Positions 10,535 through 21,689 of a DNA stretch of 64,000 nucleotides are shown in pieces. The position numbers were made by a program, and so were the translations under genes. Position 1 is the stretch's first letter; every line of letters begins with the position of its first letter. This DNA comes from Spirometra erinaceieuropaei (taxonomy: Eukaryota > Platyhelminthes > Cestoda > Diphyllobothriidea > Diphyllobothriidae), in contig CACRXP010000195.1 in the NCBI GenBank assembly GCA_902702965.1, positions 207,105 through 271,104 on the forward strand, given 5' to 3'. Below the pieces are notes generated by a model that saw nothing but the letters and a program-made list of their open reading frames with translations, had not been told where the DNA came from and did no database searches.

Positions 10535-12025
10535 TTACACTGTATATTTCGATTTCACTAAGGCTTTTGACCCTGTTGACCATGCTCTTCTTCTCTCGAA
10601 ACTGTCCTCATTCGGAATAGATGACAAACTTTTGGATTTTATATCCTCTTACCTGGGCATTCGTGCACAAGGAGTTAAGATTTCCAATAATATCTCCAAC
10701 TCCACACGTGTGAGGAGTGGAGTCATTCAGGGTATTGTACTCGGCACACTTCTATTTTGTGTTTTCGTTAATGTTGTACCCGAGTTATTTCAGAATGGTA
10801 AGCCTTTCATGTATGCCGATGATCTTAAAGTTGCATATCGATATATGCCGGCAGATCGTGACATTGTGCTTGATCTCTTAAAGAGCGATCTACAGGCTTT
10901 TGCCCAGTGGTGCCGCACATGGCGCCTTTCTCTTTCGTGGCATAAGTGCTCAGTCGAGGTGGTTGGCGACGACCGCCAACCTCAAGTAAGTATTGAAGAT
11001 CACGCCATGAATGTGCCTGGGGTTATTAAGGATCTGGGTGTGTCATACTCCAAGATTCTCCATCTCTCGGAGCACTGTGCCTTGATAGTCTCCAAAGCAC
11101 GTAAAACGGCCGGGTTTATCCTCCGAAACGTTAAAACTAGGGATATCAGAATGCGCCTTTACAACATGTACGTCAGACGTGGTCTGGAATACTGTTCATT
11201 TTTATTTAGCCTCATGCGTGCTACTGGGCGGAAGAAAAAAGAATCCGCTCAACACTTTTTACCAAGAGAATTTTAGCCTCGGGACACCGACATTCGTCTT
11301 ACCAAGAACGTTGTCGGCCTACAGGTCTTAATGCTTTATGGTTCCGTAGATTACAAAAGAAACTATTTTTGCTATTTAAGCTTTTATATAATCGCACCTT
11401 TAACCCATTCACTACTTTAAGACATCATGTTCACGCCCGACGTAACAGTCACCATGAGGCCTTTTTATTTCTTCCCCTAGCACGTACTGTTAAATATCGT
11501 CGGTTCTATTCTGTAAATGCAATTGCTATTTGGAATAAACTACCCATGAATGTGAAAAATCTGCAAAATTAACCTTCATTTAAGAGAACTATTACTCGAT
11601 ACTTGCATTCAGAAAAGCTCCCACAAATTTTGGGTGCTGAATCTACTGATCGACTGTACCGTAGCGATGGCGTTTGTGGTCTCCGAACACTATGGCCGGT
11701 GTCACCAGGGGCAATTTCTTTGGCCATCAGCGACAGCTGTTTTTCGGCGCTTCTGGTTTGACTAACCCCAACTTCGTGAAAGAAATTGGCGACTGATAAT
11801 ATCCGATACCGTGTAACCCCTCCCTTCTTGACGGTCGTAAGTTTGCGGTCAGCAGTTTTTTTTCTCCTGAACCCTCCAAACTATAAAAATCGCCATCAAC
11901 TGTATTTTTATTCCTTTTCCACAGGAGTTTTTGTTTCACTGCTGGTCGGATTTGTGTTTAACTCTTCCCCGACAATGCCTGTAAACTGACATTAAATAAA
12001 TTGTTATTATTATTATTATAAATTC
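10535..12025 (+). pseudogene. CR1/jockey-like non-LTR reverse transcriptase, 5'-truncated
   Basis: The frame begins with FDFTKAFDPVDHALLLSKL (RT motif A region) and continues into 10632-11276 (214 codons), with VRSGVIQGIVLGTLLF as the motif B region (QG.VLG.LLF) and FMYADDLKVAY carrying the catalytic YADD at residues 61-64 of that ORF. It then has KDLGVSYSKILHLSEHCALI and CSFLFSLMRATG. A frameshift near 11230-11276 is followed by the C-terminal part (LFKLLYNRTFNPFTTLR at 11369 onward, IWNKLPMNVKNLQ before 11572). A 3' flank ends in a TTA microsatellite at 12002-12020, typical of a short-repeat 3' tail. No endonuclease remains. The YADD is intact but the ORF is broken. Confidence 0.8.
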
Positions 12026-12429
12026 TAGGATCGCTTTATAGACATATGACATGACCTCACGACACACCACCGCAAAAATTTGACAGTCAGACGGACTGGG
12101 TTGTGTGGATTACCTCTTCACTCAAACCTACATTGCACTGCGCGAAGGCGGCTATGTTGGCTATGGCTGCATTTCAACTCATTAAGCGAGCTTTTATGGG
12201 ATCTGATACTGACTGCTATTCCAACATATTTGGCACCTTCGTGCGGTCTAATCAATAATGCACCATACAGGCGAGGGGACCAGCATGAACCAGTTTCGGA
12301 GGATAAACCCGGTCGTTCTAGGTGATTTGGAAACCAACGGGGTGCAGTGCTCCGAAAGATTGAGACTTTTAGAGTATGATACACGCAGATACCTAATAAC
12401 CCCAGGCACATTCATGTCGTGCCCGGCAA

Positions 12430-12760
12430 TACTTTGTTGAGGTTTGTGGTCTTTAGGATCGTCAGACAGCTAAATTGTGCTCTTCACTTTGACGATTTCT
12501 TCGAACTGGCGCGGACAACCAATCTTCGAGTGCACCAATACCAGTTGAAGCCAAAATATGCCAAACTTGAATTGCGAGCCAAATTCTTCTCCCACCGGCT
12601 GGTTGAAGAATGGAACAAATTGCCGAACTCCGTTATTTGGCACAAAACGTTGAGACCTTCAAAGAAGAGTAGATAAATTGATGCTTGATGGTCAAACATT
12701 TGCTCGATAACAATGACTGGCATAACTCTTATGTAAATGTGTGCATGTTTATTGTACGTC
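12430..12760 (+). pseudogene. 3' end of a second non-LTR retroelement
   Basis: The frame 12419-12676 reads DFFELARTTNLRVHQYQLK, then FFSHRLVEEWNKLPNSVIW, matching the very C-terminus of the element at 37371-39922 (DFFELATTTNLRGHPLKL, then FFSDRVIEVWNAL). Only about 80 residues of the RT C-terminal region are left. A 3' flank without coding signal follows. Confidence 0.65.
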
Positions 12761-13490
12761 TATCTGCAAATAGGGTTTTACAAGGCCCTGCCTATATTCT
12801 TTATATATGCTGAATTATTGTACATTACTGAATTGGATGGATGGGGTCAGTCTGAATGGCAAAATTATTGGCAAAGTGCGTAGTTGACCACTCTGCCTTC
12901 CCGTGTCCTCTGTAATCACTTTATTCCTATGGAATGGCTTGGTGCGACTTGGCAGACGATCCGAGACGGAAGACCAAAGCAACAAATCTGGAAGTATTTG
13001 CATCACCAACAGTCACATTCTCCCGTGGCCTGTTATGCGCAAGCCTCACTTTTTGAGGCGAACTCGAATATTTATGTGATTCTTAAGTGAGTCAATAATG
13101 AGCTTACAGAAGGATCCTTGGGTCACTTTCGCAGCTTTCTAAGCCCGTTTTTGGAAAATGTGGGACAGCAAATGAAACGACACTCAATTTAAACTTTTTC
13201 AGTGAAGTGAATTCTAGAAGACTTGTTGGGCCTTCCAATAAATCATAACAAAAATTTTCATCACTACTTAAAAAGTTTTGTTTCTGTTGCGAGTGTTTGT
13301 GAAGTCATTTACTAAGTCCTTATTAACATCTACGCCGTCAGATTAATTAGGTTTTATTGGTGACTTTGCAGAAGTGAAACTAAGGGACAACAATGAATTA
13401 ATGAGTGATGACTTGTAAAAGAGTCATGATGGGAATCCACACATAAAGGGTGGATGCCATTAGTAAAATCCAAATTTAATATACTATATT
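12761..13490. other. No gene recognised
   Basis: AT-rich sequence without retained frames or recognised repeat blocks. Confidence 0.4.
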
Positions 13491-13499
13491 TTCTGGTCG

Positions 13500-13985
13500 A
13501 TCAGTGGACTAATTGAGACCAATTTTAAAAGCGACTAGTATCCGGAAACTTCTGGAGTTTAGGAGGGGAAGTAAGTGTATACCAGCCAATTTCTGGTAAA
13601 TTAAAGTCGCCAACTATTATCTTGACACCAATCAAAGTCTCGGCGATTTTCTCAAAGAGTTCAGGGAATTTGCTTTCACTGTCGGAGTAACAAGGATAAT
13701 TATATACACATTCAATCGAGGCTTTCCTGTGTTACGGAAGGATTACCGAAACGAAGCGGAGATTTCCAGAAAGGAGAGAAATGTTCAGGTCATAAGGCAA
13801 ACGTATAAGTGAGGCTCCGGCATAAAGAGGACAACCACCACCACGTTTTTCATCTCGGTCTTGTCTGGATAAACTGAGATTATCTCCAACGAGTGCCCAG
13901 TCGGGAAGTAGAGACTGAGCCGAGGATGTGGTAATGCCTATACAATTCGGACCATTCTCAATTTTAATTTCAATCATTTTTATTA
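13500..13985 (-). pseudogene. AP-endonuclease fragment of a non-LTR retroelement
   Basis: On the minus strand the frame 13977-13732 reads DWALVGDNLSLSRQDRDEK, then RGGGCPLYAGASLI. After a stop it continues near 13680-13560 with FPELFEKIAETLIGVKIIVG and DFNLPEIGWY. This is the EN-domain order of jockey/CR1-type elements (DR..RRGGGV.LYV, then ...GDFN.P.I.W). It is a fragment with stops and no RT part beside it in the expected direction (lower coordinates), so it is not part of the RT C-terminus at 14825-15352. Confidence 0.65.
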
Positions 13986-14391
13986 AACACCCGTCGGGGT
14001 CCCATCAAAGCAAATAAAAATAAATTTACGTGCGAGGTAGGCAAAATCTGTACAAAGTGCAATACAGAGATTTTGAGATTAGAAGTCCGTTAAGCAAAAG
14101 GAAAAAGCGAGGGGTGAAAAAAAAACTCCATAGCAAAATTTACAAATGATTGTATTAATTTAACAGGAGAAAAAAAACCCCTCAAAAAAATAGCATCAGA
14201 AAAATGCAGGGAGGACTGTCCTGTATGTGGCGGTATAGAATGAAATATAGTCGGACATCAACATGGCCGAAATAAATGCCAACTCTATATGGCATTGTGC
14301 AACGGATTTCATAAAATGGTACGTAGGCGGGTCGGTCATGACTGGCCTGTATGTGGCCTTGAATAAGATAAATAAGTGGCGAAATTGAAAA

Positions 14392-14712
14392 CCAGTCTCG
14401 AGCTGATAGGAACCCAGATGCGGTCGGTTTCATTCAACCGAGTCCATCCGAGGATAGGGCAAAGGAGATGCGACCAGATTACTAGTATATGGCGAATATA
14501 GAAGGCTTTGTCAAGATCGCCGATGGAGCGCATTCTGTAAGAGCACGATGACAACCAGTTTCGAGGCGACAAGAACCCGGATGCGGTCGGTTACCTTCAT
14601 CCGAGTCCAATCGAGGATGGGGTAAGGGAGATGCGACCAAACTACTAGTACATGGCGAATACAGAAGATTTCGCCAAGAGCATCGATGGTGCGCATTCTG
14701 TGAGGGCACGAT
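14392..14712. repeat. Two-copy tandem repeat, period about 163 bp
   Basis: GATGCGGTCGGTT recurs at about 14417 and 14580, and GCGCATTCTGTRAGRGCACG recurs at about 14527 and 14690; the blocks between them align with moderate divergence. Both copies stay partly open on the minus strand, but no motif was recognised. It sits between the EN fragment and the RT C-terminus and may be a 3' UTR minisatellite of one of them. Confidence 0.65.
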
Positions 14713-14824
14713 GCATGAACTGAAAAATTGGAATAATTAACATTTCTGGTGAGGGATCTTAGGTAGCGAGACTACTCATCTAGGAAGGAAACGTGAACAG
14801 ATACGGAAATTTAATGGCGGCATG

Positions 14825-15400
14825 CTAAATTCCCGGTGGCCCTTTCTCAGTGTCATAGAAAAAGTTGTCTGGGAAGGATGAGGAAAATAAAAGTTTAATC
14901 GAGTCAGTATTCAAATAAAGGCGTAGCCTTCTCTTAAAGGTGTGTAGATTTTCTGAAGACCTTATATTTATTGGAAGGTTATTCCAGAGGAAAGTATACC
15001 TGGAAGCGAAAAAATGGGAGCGCTTAGAGGTGGAGGACGCTGGAGGAGGTATAATTAGAGACGAAGTGCGAAGATTGTATGGGCGACTACTAGGGGTAAG
15101 TGCTGAAATCCGAGGAAAATTTGAACTATGATTAATGCGAAAGAGGAGACAGAAGCCCGTTTCTAGTCTTCGAACCCATAAAAATTTTAGGTTAATTAGC
15201 TGGCATCTATCTGAGAAGGAGATATTGGGATGTTCCCTATCTAAAAGTTTTTTAGAAAAACGTCTTTGGACATTTTCAACTTTTAAACGGCTGGCTTCAT
15301 TCAACAAACCAAAGAATGGGCAACAATACTCGAGAATGGGAAGTACAAACATTCGATAAAGCCTTAATTTAATCTGAGGAAGATAGAAATTGTAAGAAAT
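14825..15400 (-). pseudogene. CR1/jockey-like RT C-terminal region
   Basis: The minus-strand frame 15352-14825 (175 codons) reads MFVLPILEYCCPFFGLLNEA, then VENVQRRFSKKLLDREHP, LFRINHSSNFPRI, NLRTSSLIIPPP, and RYTFLWNNLPINIRSSENLH with TFKRRLRLYL. This is the post-RT C-terminal domain of CR1-like elements (ILEYC.P....VQRRFTK...., then R....WN.LP..I......FK..L). Just upstream SYNFYLPQIKLRLYR is open in the same frame. The part above 15204 is duplicated in the right arm at 63693-64000, where one codon of LEYCCPF has become a stop. The RT core is not seen. Confidence 0.75.
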
Positions 15401-15899
15401 AAAGCCACAAATCTAGGCAGCGGTAGCTCTCAATTCAATTATCTTTTGCACACCTGATCTGGCGTTGAGATAAACAACACTGAGCGTATTCCAGTGATTC
15501 AGGTCATACACATTACGATTTTTTTCAAAAATGAAGAATTTGTTTTGGTAGTTGGAACTGTTGGGTAGAAATTAAAGTTGCTGTTGTCTTAAGTTTTGCA
15601 GATGTTGTCACTAAATGAGATGGCAGATTTGTAGAGAAAGATATTTGTGCAGGATCCGTGAAGGTGTATGCTACTTAATGGTGTCGGAAAAACAGAGGCA
15701 TAGAAATAAGACTTTGAGAATAATGAGCATAGTATGAGGGGCTACCTATATTATAAAGTAAAGTAAATAATTTCGAGAATCTGTTTGCATTATGAGTAGG
15801 CTTTGTTATTTGGGTGGTCTAGTTATCTTAGAGGTTGGGAAAATAATTAGTGACATCGTTTAATTGAAGTTTACACGCTAGTGTTTTAGAGGGCTTTCC

Positions 15900-17470
15900 A
15901 ACTCCGATGCCTTCCTTAAATTGCGAATTCCAATTACGAACAGGTCAAAATATCCCTATATTAATCCTGGGAGATATACATATTTGCACGTAACCTATGC
16001 TTATATTGTTTACTACTGGCAATAATAAGCACATACAGTAATGTCACACATCAAAAAGTCAATTGATAGCGTATCACAGCAGGAGAAGAGTTAGGACGAA
16101 GTTAAGATGAACGACAACCGATGACCAGCATGATGCATTCTCAACAGAAAAGAGCTCTTCGCTTGAACAACACAAACGAGGAGTTTTATTCAGTGGATTC
16201 AGACCTGCCATCACGACGAGACTTTTAGCCGACGAGGATTACTTTATTTAGATATTTTGATGTAATATGGTATTAATACAGTTTATCTTAGCGGTCCAGT
16301 GCCTACTGTGCAATGTGGAATTATTTCTGCATTATCCTGTAAATAAGGCTGGGCCAGGGCCACACCTAGCCCAACCACGGCCCAGTAGTAAAAGTGGGTT
16401 ACGTGTTAGCAGGGGTATTATCTGCCACTTTCGATTGTACCACTAGGGTCGACTTGAGTGACCCGTCATGAGAACGAGGTAGATTCGACATAGTTTTACG
16501 AAATAGGTCATTATACTGTGCAATGGAGGTCGATTAAGACTGTAGGTTTGGTCAATATTTACCGATATGATCTGACAGTCTAGAAAAATTGGGACTAGCA
16601 TTATAGCAATAACTGCTTCTTGAAGATGTTTCAACAGAAACAGGGACAATGTGATCGGTGAGGAACTAGGTGGATCTAGGGCCGCCGCGGATACGGAACA
16701 TGTTCGCTGACACAAAATGAAGGACATACCTCAGAAGCAAATTGCAGATGAATAGAATTCTTGAGGGTTTTATGTTTGCTAACGACGGGAAAACTCTGAT
16801 CTTCATTGGAGTTTTATCCCAACTAGTAAAAAACCGAGCGCTCCTTACTGCGTTTAATTCATACTCGTCCGATATCCAAACCTGTGTTTTGTGTGAAAGC
16901 CTCGAATCTGCCCCTCCGGTTCTTACAAACCTCCTTCGTCCCCATATGACGACGCACATTAAATTCTGCAACAGGTGAACAAGCATTGTAACATTCGGAA
17001 AGCTGAAAAACAGACAGTCAAAATTGACAGGCTTAAACTAGCCTATTTTGAGAAAATTCCATATGATTAATCTAATTCTTCGCCGTCACCTGAATAAGCT
17101 GTTTCGGTCGCTTATATCCCTCCACCACTTTCTCCCATCTGACCAGCTGACCGACATTCTCTTTTCGGTATATGTACTCATTCGCACTGTAATTTTTACA
17201 AATTTTCACCGCCTGTTTCTCCGAATAAATTTCCTGATGGGGATGTGTGTACGTCTATGTACATTTTCCATCCTCCCTTTGCATTTTGTATAAACTCAAA
17301 CCTCTCGAAAATCTTGTTTAAATGTACAAAAGGCACGACAACAGGTTACGACTCGCAAATGTGCCCTGATCTCACTGCCAATCGGTGATACGGTGCATAG
17401 GCCAACTTTCTGTGCCTGATTCCGCCTTAGTCAAGCTCGATAAAATTCTCGGGACTACTTTCTAGCCGTA
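15900..17470. other. Duplicated arm sequence, no gene recognised
   Basis: Present in both arms (partner about 61740-63300). Some frames are open in both (16666-16986 with 62221-62541; 17048-17293 with 61914-62159) but no domain was recognised and the copies carry stop-altering differences. Treated as non-coding. Confidence 0.45.
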
Positions 17471-17655
17471 CCTTTCCAAGCGTGGGTTCATTCGAGGATG
17501 AACTCGCAAGGATCCCTTCGAATAATAAACTGCTACCGGCCGGTATCTGGGTACGCCAGTTCTTGCTGTTAGGTAAGGATTTTACTTTTCGTTTGTCTCT
17601 TAAACAACGCAGCTTTGCCGTTTGCTCATTCTTTTTTATCTTACTCGTAGGTTTC

Positions 17656-17689
17656 ATATAACACCCCCAGTTAATTGGGGGTGTTATAT
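17656..17689. repeat. Perfect 14-bp-stem hairpin
   Basis: ATATAACACCCCCA, a 6-base loop, then its exact complement TGGGGGTGTTATAT. Immediately downstream are GGCCCCGGGGGCC (17704-17716) and a GACGGGGCTA direct duplication followed by its inverse GGCCCCGTC (17718-17746). It is inside the left-only block. Role unknown; it could be a subterminal hairpin of a transposon. Confidence 0.85.
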
Positions 17690-18206
17690 CCCTGCCAACA
17701 CATGGCCCCGGGGGCCAGACGGGGCTAGACGGGGCTAGGCCCCGTCCAAATTTCCATCCTTTCTAATCACGTCATTCTGCATTAATTTGGACTGTTTGAG
17801 CTTTATTATCGTGAAATATAAGCCTTTTAACTTGTTTAATATGGTTTCAGTCGTATAACATCGAGATAAATTCATGTTTCACGAAGGCCAATATTGGCCT
17901 TGTTTAAGTCGGTCATGTACCCACGTGGAGGGCACTTTCACGCTGGCAGTGTGCGCATCTGATCCATACAGCTGCTTTACTCCTGATTCTTCCTTGGCTC
18001 TTTCTGACTGCAGTACGTTATTCATTTACTTATTTATTTCGTCTATGCGATGCAATATGTCATTGTAATAAGTAAATGCTTTATTTTAGTCTCCTAAATA
18101 GTAATTTAAGTTATTTATAAGAATGGCACGTAATCTGACGGTTTGAGTGCACTATATAGCGGTCTAATATATGTTAATGGTATTTATATGTTAATTCTAA
18201 GCAAAT

Positions 18207-18811
18207 ATGGAAAGAAAATACTGGGGACTTCATCGCAGTACAATGCACAACATGACTAAGCGGGCGAAGATGGCGTACTATGCCGCCACCGATGACCCCT
18301 CGCTCCCATCTACGTCATCCCTCGTAACGGAGTCGTCCCCCGAACCATCGATGCCGCACCTTAGCCCTGAAGTGAGCATTGGTAGGTGTTAAATGGTATG
18401 CTATAAGACGATGTAGACGATGACCAGGTTGCAGATGACAGCTCGAACCCGTTCAGTGGCAATTGCTTCTTGACCGATTTGAGGGAATTCTGCTTAAGTG
18501 TCCAACTACCGCAAGCAACCTTCAAGTTGTTGTTCCAATTTTTGCGGAAATACCACCCAGAGGTGCCCAAGGACCCACGAACTCTCATGCAGACACCGCG
18601 AGCATGCGTTACTGAGTCCCTCTCTAACGGCAGCTACGTCCACCTGGGCCTTAAACGCGGTCTGTTAGATGAGCTTCAACTTCGACCTTCGGCTTTGTTC
18701 CCGAAAATACGGGTTCAACTCCACATTGACGGAATGAAGCTATTTAAAGGGTCTGGCCAGTGTCTATGGCCAATCCTCGGTCGAGTCAGCTATCCTGTCC
18801 GTGAAAGTTAA
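18207..18811 (+). pseudogene. DNA-transposase-like protein fragment
   Basis: 18207-18392 is an N-terminal-looking frame (MERKYWGLHRSTMHNMTKRA, then a Ser/Pro-rich stretch). From about 18410 a second frame runs to 18811: DDDQVADDSSNPFSG, then LREFCLSVQLPQATFKLLFQ, FLRKYHPEVPKDPRTLMQTP, YVHLGLKRGLLDELQL and IDGMKLFKGSGQCLWPI. The pattern L-P-D-RTL--TPR, Y-H-GL--GL, ID-GLPLFKSS---WPIL is what I recall from uncharacterised transposase-domain proteins of animals, possibly CACTA/EnSpm-related; that placement is tentative. Initial methionines and the C-terminal catalytic part are missing. The two frames are offset; a 30-40 bp intron does not join them in frame by simple inspection. Confidence 0.5.
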
Positions 18812-18910
18812 GTTACAATTGTAACTTAAGTTATGTTATAACTTAACTTTTGTTATAACTTAAGTTATGTTATATAACTTAACTTAAGTGAAGTTAACTT
18901 CTCTTAAGAG
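18806..18910. repeat. AT-rich palindrome cluster
   Basis: Repeated AACTTAAGTTAT and its inverse, including GTTACAATTGTAAC and GTTATAACTTAAG. The unit is nearly self-complementary, so the array can fold at several scales. It follows directly on the transposase-like fragment and is absent from the right arm. Confidence 0.8.
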
Positions 18911-19320
18911 TGATGTTAAATACATATGTATATAACATCAGGGTTTAGTCTGTATATGTTTAAACACAAGGAATTACTTCTAGTTTCTGTCATTATGATA
19001 ACCGAAACTGATTTCTAGTGGTCACTTATTATAAAAAGTTGTTTCAATTACACTATCATGCCCTCCACCTTCCCCTCATTCCTTCAACAGCCATAACTTG
19101 CACTAAGCTAAACGCAACCTTTACTAACTGCCTTAGTATTCTCCCTATTTACTCTTCATCTGTTCATAAATTAGTTTCCTATTATACGAATTTCGGCTGC
19201 TATTTAGAAATATTTCAAGCCATCTACTAATTGCTCACTTCCATTGCTGTCAGATGCTGGCCAATCAAATCTCGAGTGTGAACTGACAGAAAAACGCGCC
19301 TCTGCCCACATTACTCTCTT

Positions 19321-19336
19321 CATATGCATGCATATG
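19321..19336. repeat. 16-bp palindrome 3' of KH-family copy
   Basis: CATATGCATGCATATG, a perfect palindrome, 17 bp from the 3' end of the KH-like pseudogene frame. The same 16-mer lies beside the intact copies at 33878-33893 and 49319-49334. Confidence 0.9.
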
Positions 19337-19352
19337 CAATCAAGAGAAGTGC

Positions 19353-20280
19353 TCACCGGAAGTCCAACTTACAGTTCATTCGATCCGAACTGGCTCTGAA
19401 AGCAGGCAATTTCTCATCCAACATATTCGTGCACTTCTTCAGACACATCTCCGATGCCGATTCAACAACCACCAGTTGTTGCCATTGACCCAGTGCATTT
19501 CTTCGTTTGCTTTCTCTCAACGTTATGCCGCATCCACTGACACGCGCAATTGACTCTACGCGTCGGTCCTTGGCATTCCTAAACATCTTCAGATTGTCCG
19601 TCCCACAACCAATCCAAAACTTATTCTCATACGGTAGAACAGCCGACTTAGCTTCGCCTTCACTGCAAACAACCGACTCTGGTGTAGAGCATCCTACTCT
19701 CTTACGAACTACCGGTATTTCCTTCTCTGGCTGTGCACTGGAAGCCTCCATCAATTCCATGGTCTTCTCAAGTTCCTCGAATTCTCTCAAACTGGCCTGA
19801 CTGTCGCTTAGACGTGAGTAGGTCGAATAATTAGCAAACAGCCCATCCGCACCGTCCTGCTCTACTTCACGTTCTCCTGCTGCATCTGTCAAAGTTGCCG
19901 AATGTGAAGCAGGCAGCAGGATTTCGGGAGACTGCTGCCTCACTTCAGTGCCCTCAAACTTTTATTGTTGCAAATCTCTACATATCTCGCTACTCTCTTT
20001 CACATCTTTCTCTAAAATCTGGATAATTTCATCCAGCAGTGCAGACACATTGTCTGCACGCGGGAGTGTCCCGCTGATCGCCTCCGCTCCCACCTTTGAA
20101 TCCACCGAAATCTCACTGTCATCTAATTTTATCCGGCTTTGGAATCTCGACTTCCCTGGGTTCCAACTGACAGATTGTATTGGCGCAGTTATTTGCTTGC
20201 ACTGTCACGTCAGCTCGTACGACCAGGACACTGGCTGCATCTCCGTTTGCAGTCCAGTCTCACCGTAAAGAAAATCCTCA
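19353..20280 (-). pseudogene. KH-like repeat gene, copy in the left-only block (broken)
   Basis: The minus strand reads, from about 20095, AEAISGTLPRADNVSALLDE and IIQILEKDVKESSEICRDLQ, then a TAA in place of the Tyr codon (about 19962), then the 196-codon frame 19943-19353 with the same order as the intact copies (SPEILLPASHSATLTD, FWIGCGTDNLKMFRNAKDRR, ESIARVSGCGITLRESKRR, QLVVVESASEMCLKKCTNM). It is roughly 10-15% diverged from the arm copies in protein. The N-terminal third is not recognisable. The 3' flank including the palindrome and CCAATCAAATCTCGAG is conserved, so the duplicated unit extends past the ORF. Confidence 0.8.
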
Positions 20281-21578
20281 ACGTCTGCAGTTGAAAGTTA
20301 TGCGAATTTGTTGACGATAACAGTCTTTCCGCTTTCTCGCACTTTCCTCAGTTTGAAGGAATTGGGTGTTCTTGTCGCTCCCTCGGTTTGACAAGAGCGA
20401 CGGAGTGCCTCTTGTCGGTTAAATGCTAGCACCGCCTTGCTCAGTATTTCTTAAGAAGACTTGGTCTGTTGATCCTTCCTGATTGGCTGCAGCCTGATAG
20501 GGTTCGGGTGCACGGTCACGACGCGCACTGGCCTAACATGAGCACTTCAATTTCGGTTTGTTTAAACAACACCGCCGCAGACATCTCAGCTGCATGTATG
20601 CCACTCGTAGTAGCAAGGACCATCTTAATAACTCCGGATCCCTTATCTTTGATTTAGTAAACCCCTCATGTTCGGCATTCGTACCTCGAGAACCTCGACT
20701 CGAGGACCAATTAACCTAACGCCTGCAAGCAGATGGGAGACGGCTTATCCGAGCAGTCCTCTTCCCTTCTTCCCATAGCCGAACTATGACATTTTGGCTA
20801 ACCCCCCACTTCTTGTAAACCCTCTTGTTGTAGTAAAAGTGATCTTGTTAAGTCGGTCTCTCTGACTTTGTGGTTTGAGAAGCCTCTTTTTATCGGCCAT
20901 CGTAGTTCGACAGGCCCGAACCCGACGAGACCAAAAGGCTTTCAACTGTCATACGATGCCCATCTGAAGCTCGTTCTCAGACCCAGCCTGGGCGCAAGCC
21001 AGACGTTCAAACGTGCGATGGCTGGGATGAGGAAACCCAAAGAGGGTCGATGGTGCGATTTTGACGAACAAACTCCTGCGGATGAGTAAAGGCGTTGAAT
21101 TTAGGGTGGATGGGTCCAGGGTATTTAGCGAGGAGCTGCCAAAATGGCTATCCGATTGTGTTCAGGACGGCAATTTGGCGGAACGCCATATGGAGAGAGA
21201 TAATCTGGATGGTAGGAGTGATGGCGTGGTCCTACCGACAGGACTGCCAGCAGTGAACTAAAAATCGAAGGCGAAATGGAATCCTGCACAATACGCAGGG
21301 TAGAGTCGGAGTATGGGCATGCAGACCTCTTTGATCAGCAATATGTCCTTGTAAATAATTAAAATTTAGAAACAGAACTTATCTATTTACTGGAAGCAGA
21401 ACTTAAGTCTACAATGGTTGTCTTGCCCAAAGCTTGGTATTGCTGAATGGTATGGCGAGGCGGTAAGGATATTCTTAAAATCACTTGCAAAACAATCCAA
21501 CTGATGCCTGGGACAGAAAGTTATTGTCTCCATGAATTACTCTGCTAAGCATGCTGTTTTTGCAACACTTGATGTCGA
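20281..21578. other. No gene recognised
   Basis: Rest of the left-only block. Short frames at 20868-21089 and 21061-21261 show no known motif. An internal inverse match is visible near 20365-20425 (CTTGTCGCTCC / GACAAGAGCGACGGAG). Confidence 0.4.
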
Positions 21579-21689
21579 TACTTAAGAGTCCATCAAAACA
21601 AATCCGATCCATATTAATTTTTATTACTTTCCAGGCCTTTGTTCTGTTAGGAATTTCACCGGGCGCACTAGATTGCAACGCCGTGCGAG

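Larger units (their letters stand above)
17471..21580. mobile_element. 4.11 kb block present only in the left arm
   Basis: The left arm reads TTTCTAGCCGTA at 17459-17470 and resumes at TACTTAAGAGTCCATC from 21579. The right arm (reverse complement of about 61725-61750) reads TTTCTAGCCATACTTAAGAG straight through. An empty site flanked by TA on both sides of the filled site fits an insertion with a TA (2-3 bp) target duplication. The ends (CCTTTCCAAGCGTGG and the complement of TGATGTCGA) are not inverted repeats of each other, so a simple cut-and-paste element is not proven; deletion from the right arm is the alternative. Contents: hairpins at 17656-17746, a transposase-like fragment, an AT-rich palindrome cluster, and a KH-family pseudogene. 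Confidence 0.75.

Noticed and set aside
14392..14712. Possible CRISPR-like or regulatory array
   Set aside because: Only two long units, no short spacers, and a eukaryotic context.
16443..17293. Frames of 78-106 codons open in both arms
   Set aside because: No domain, biased hydrophobic composition of AT-rich DNA, and overlapping frames on both strands are equally open.
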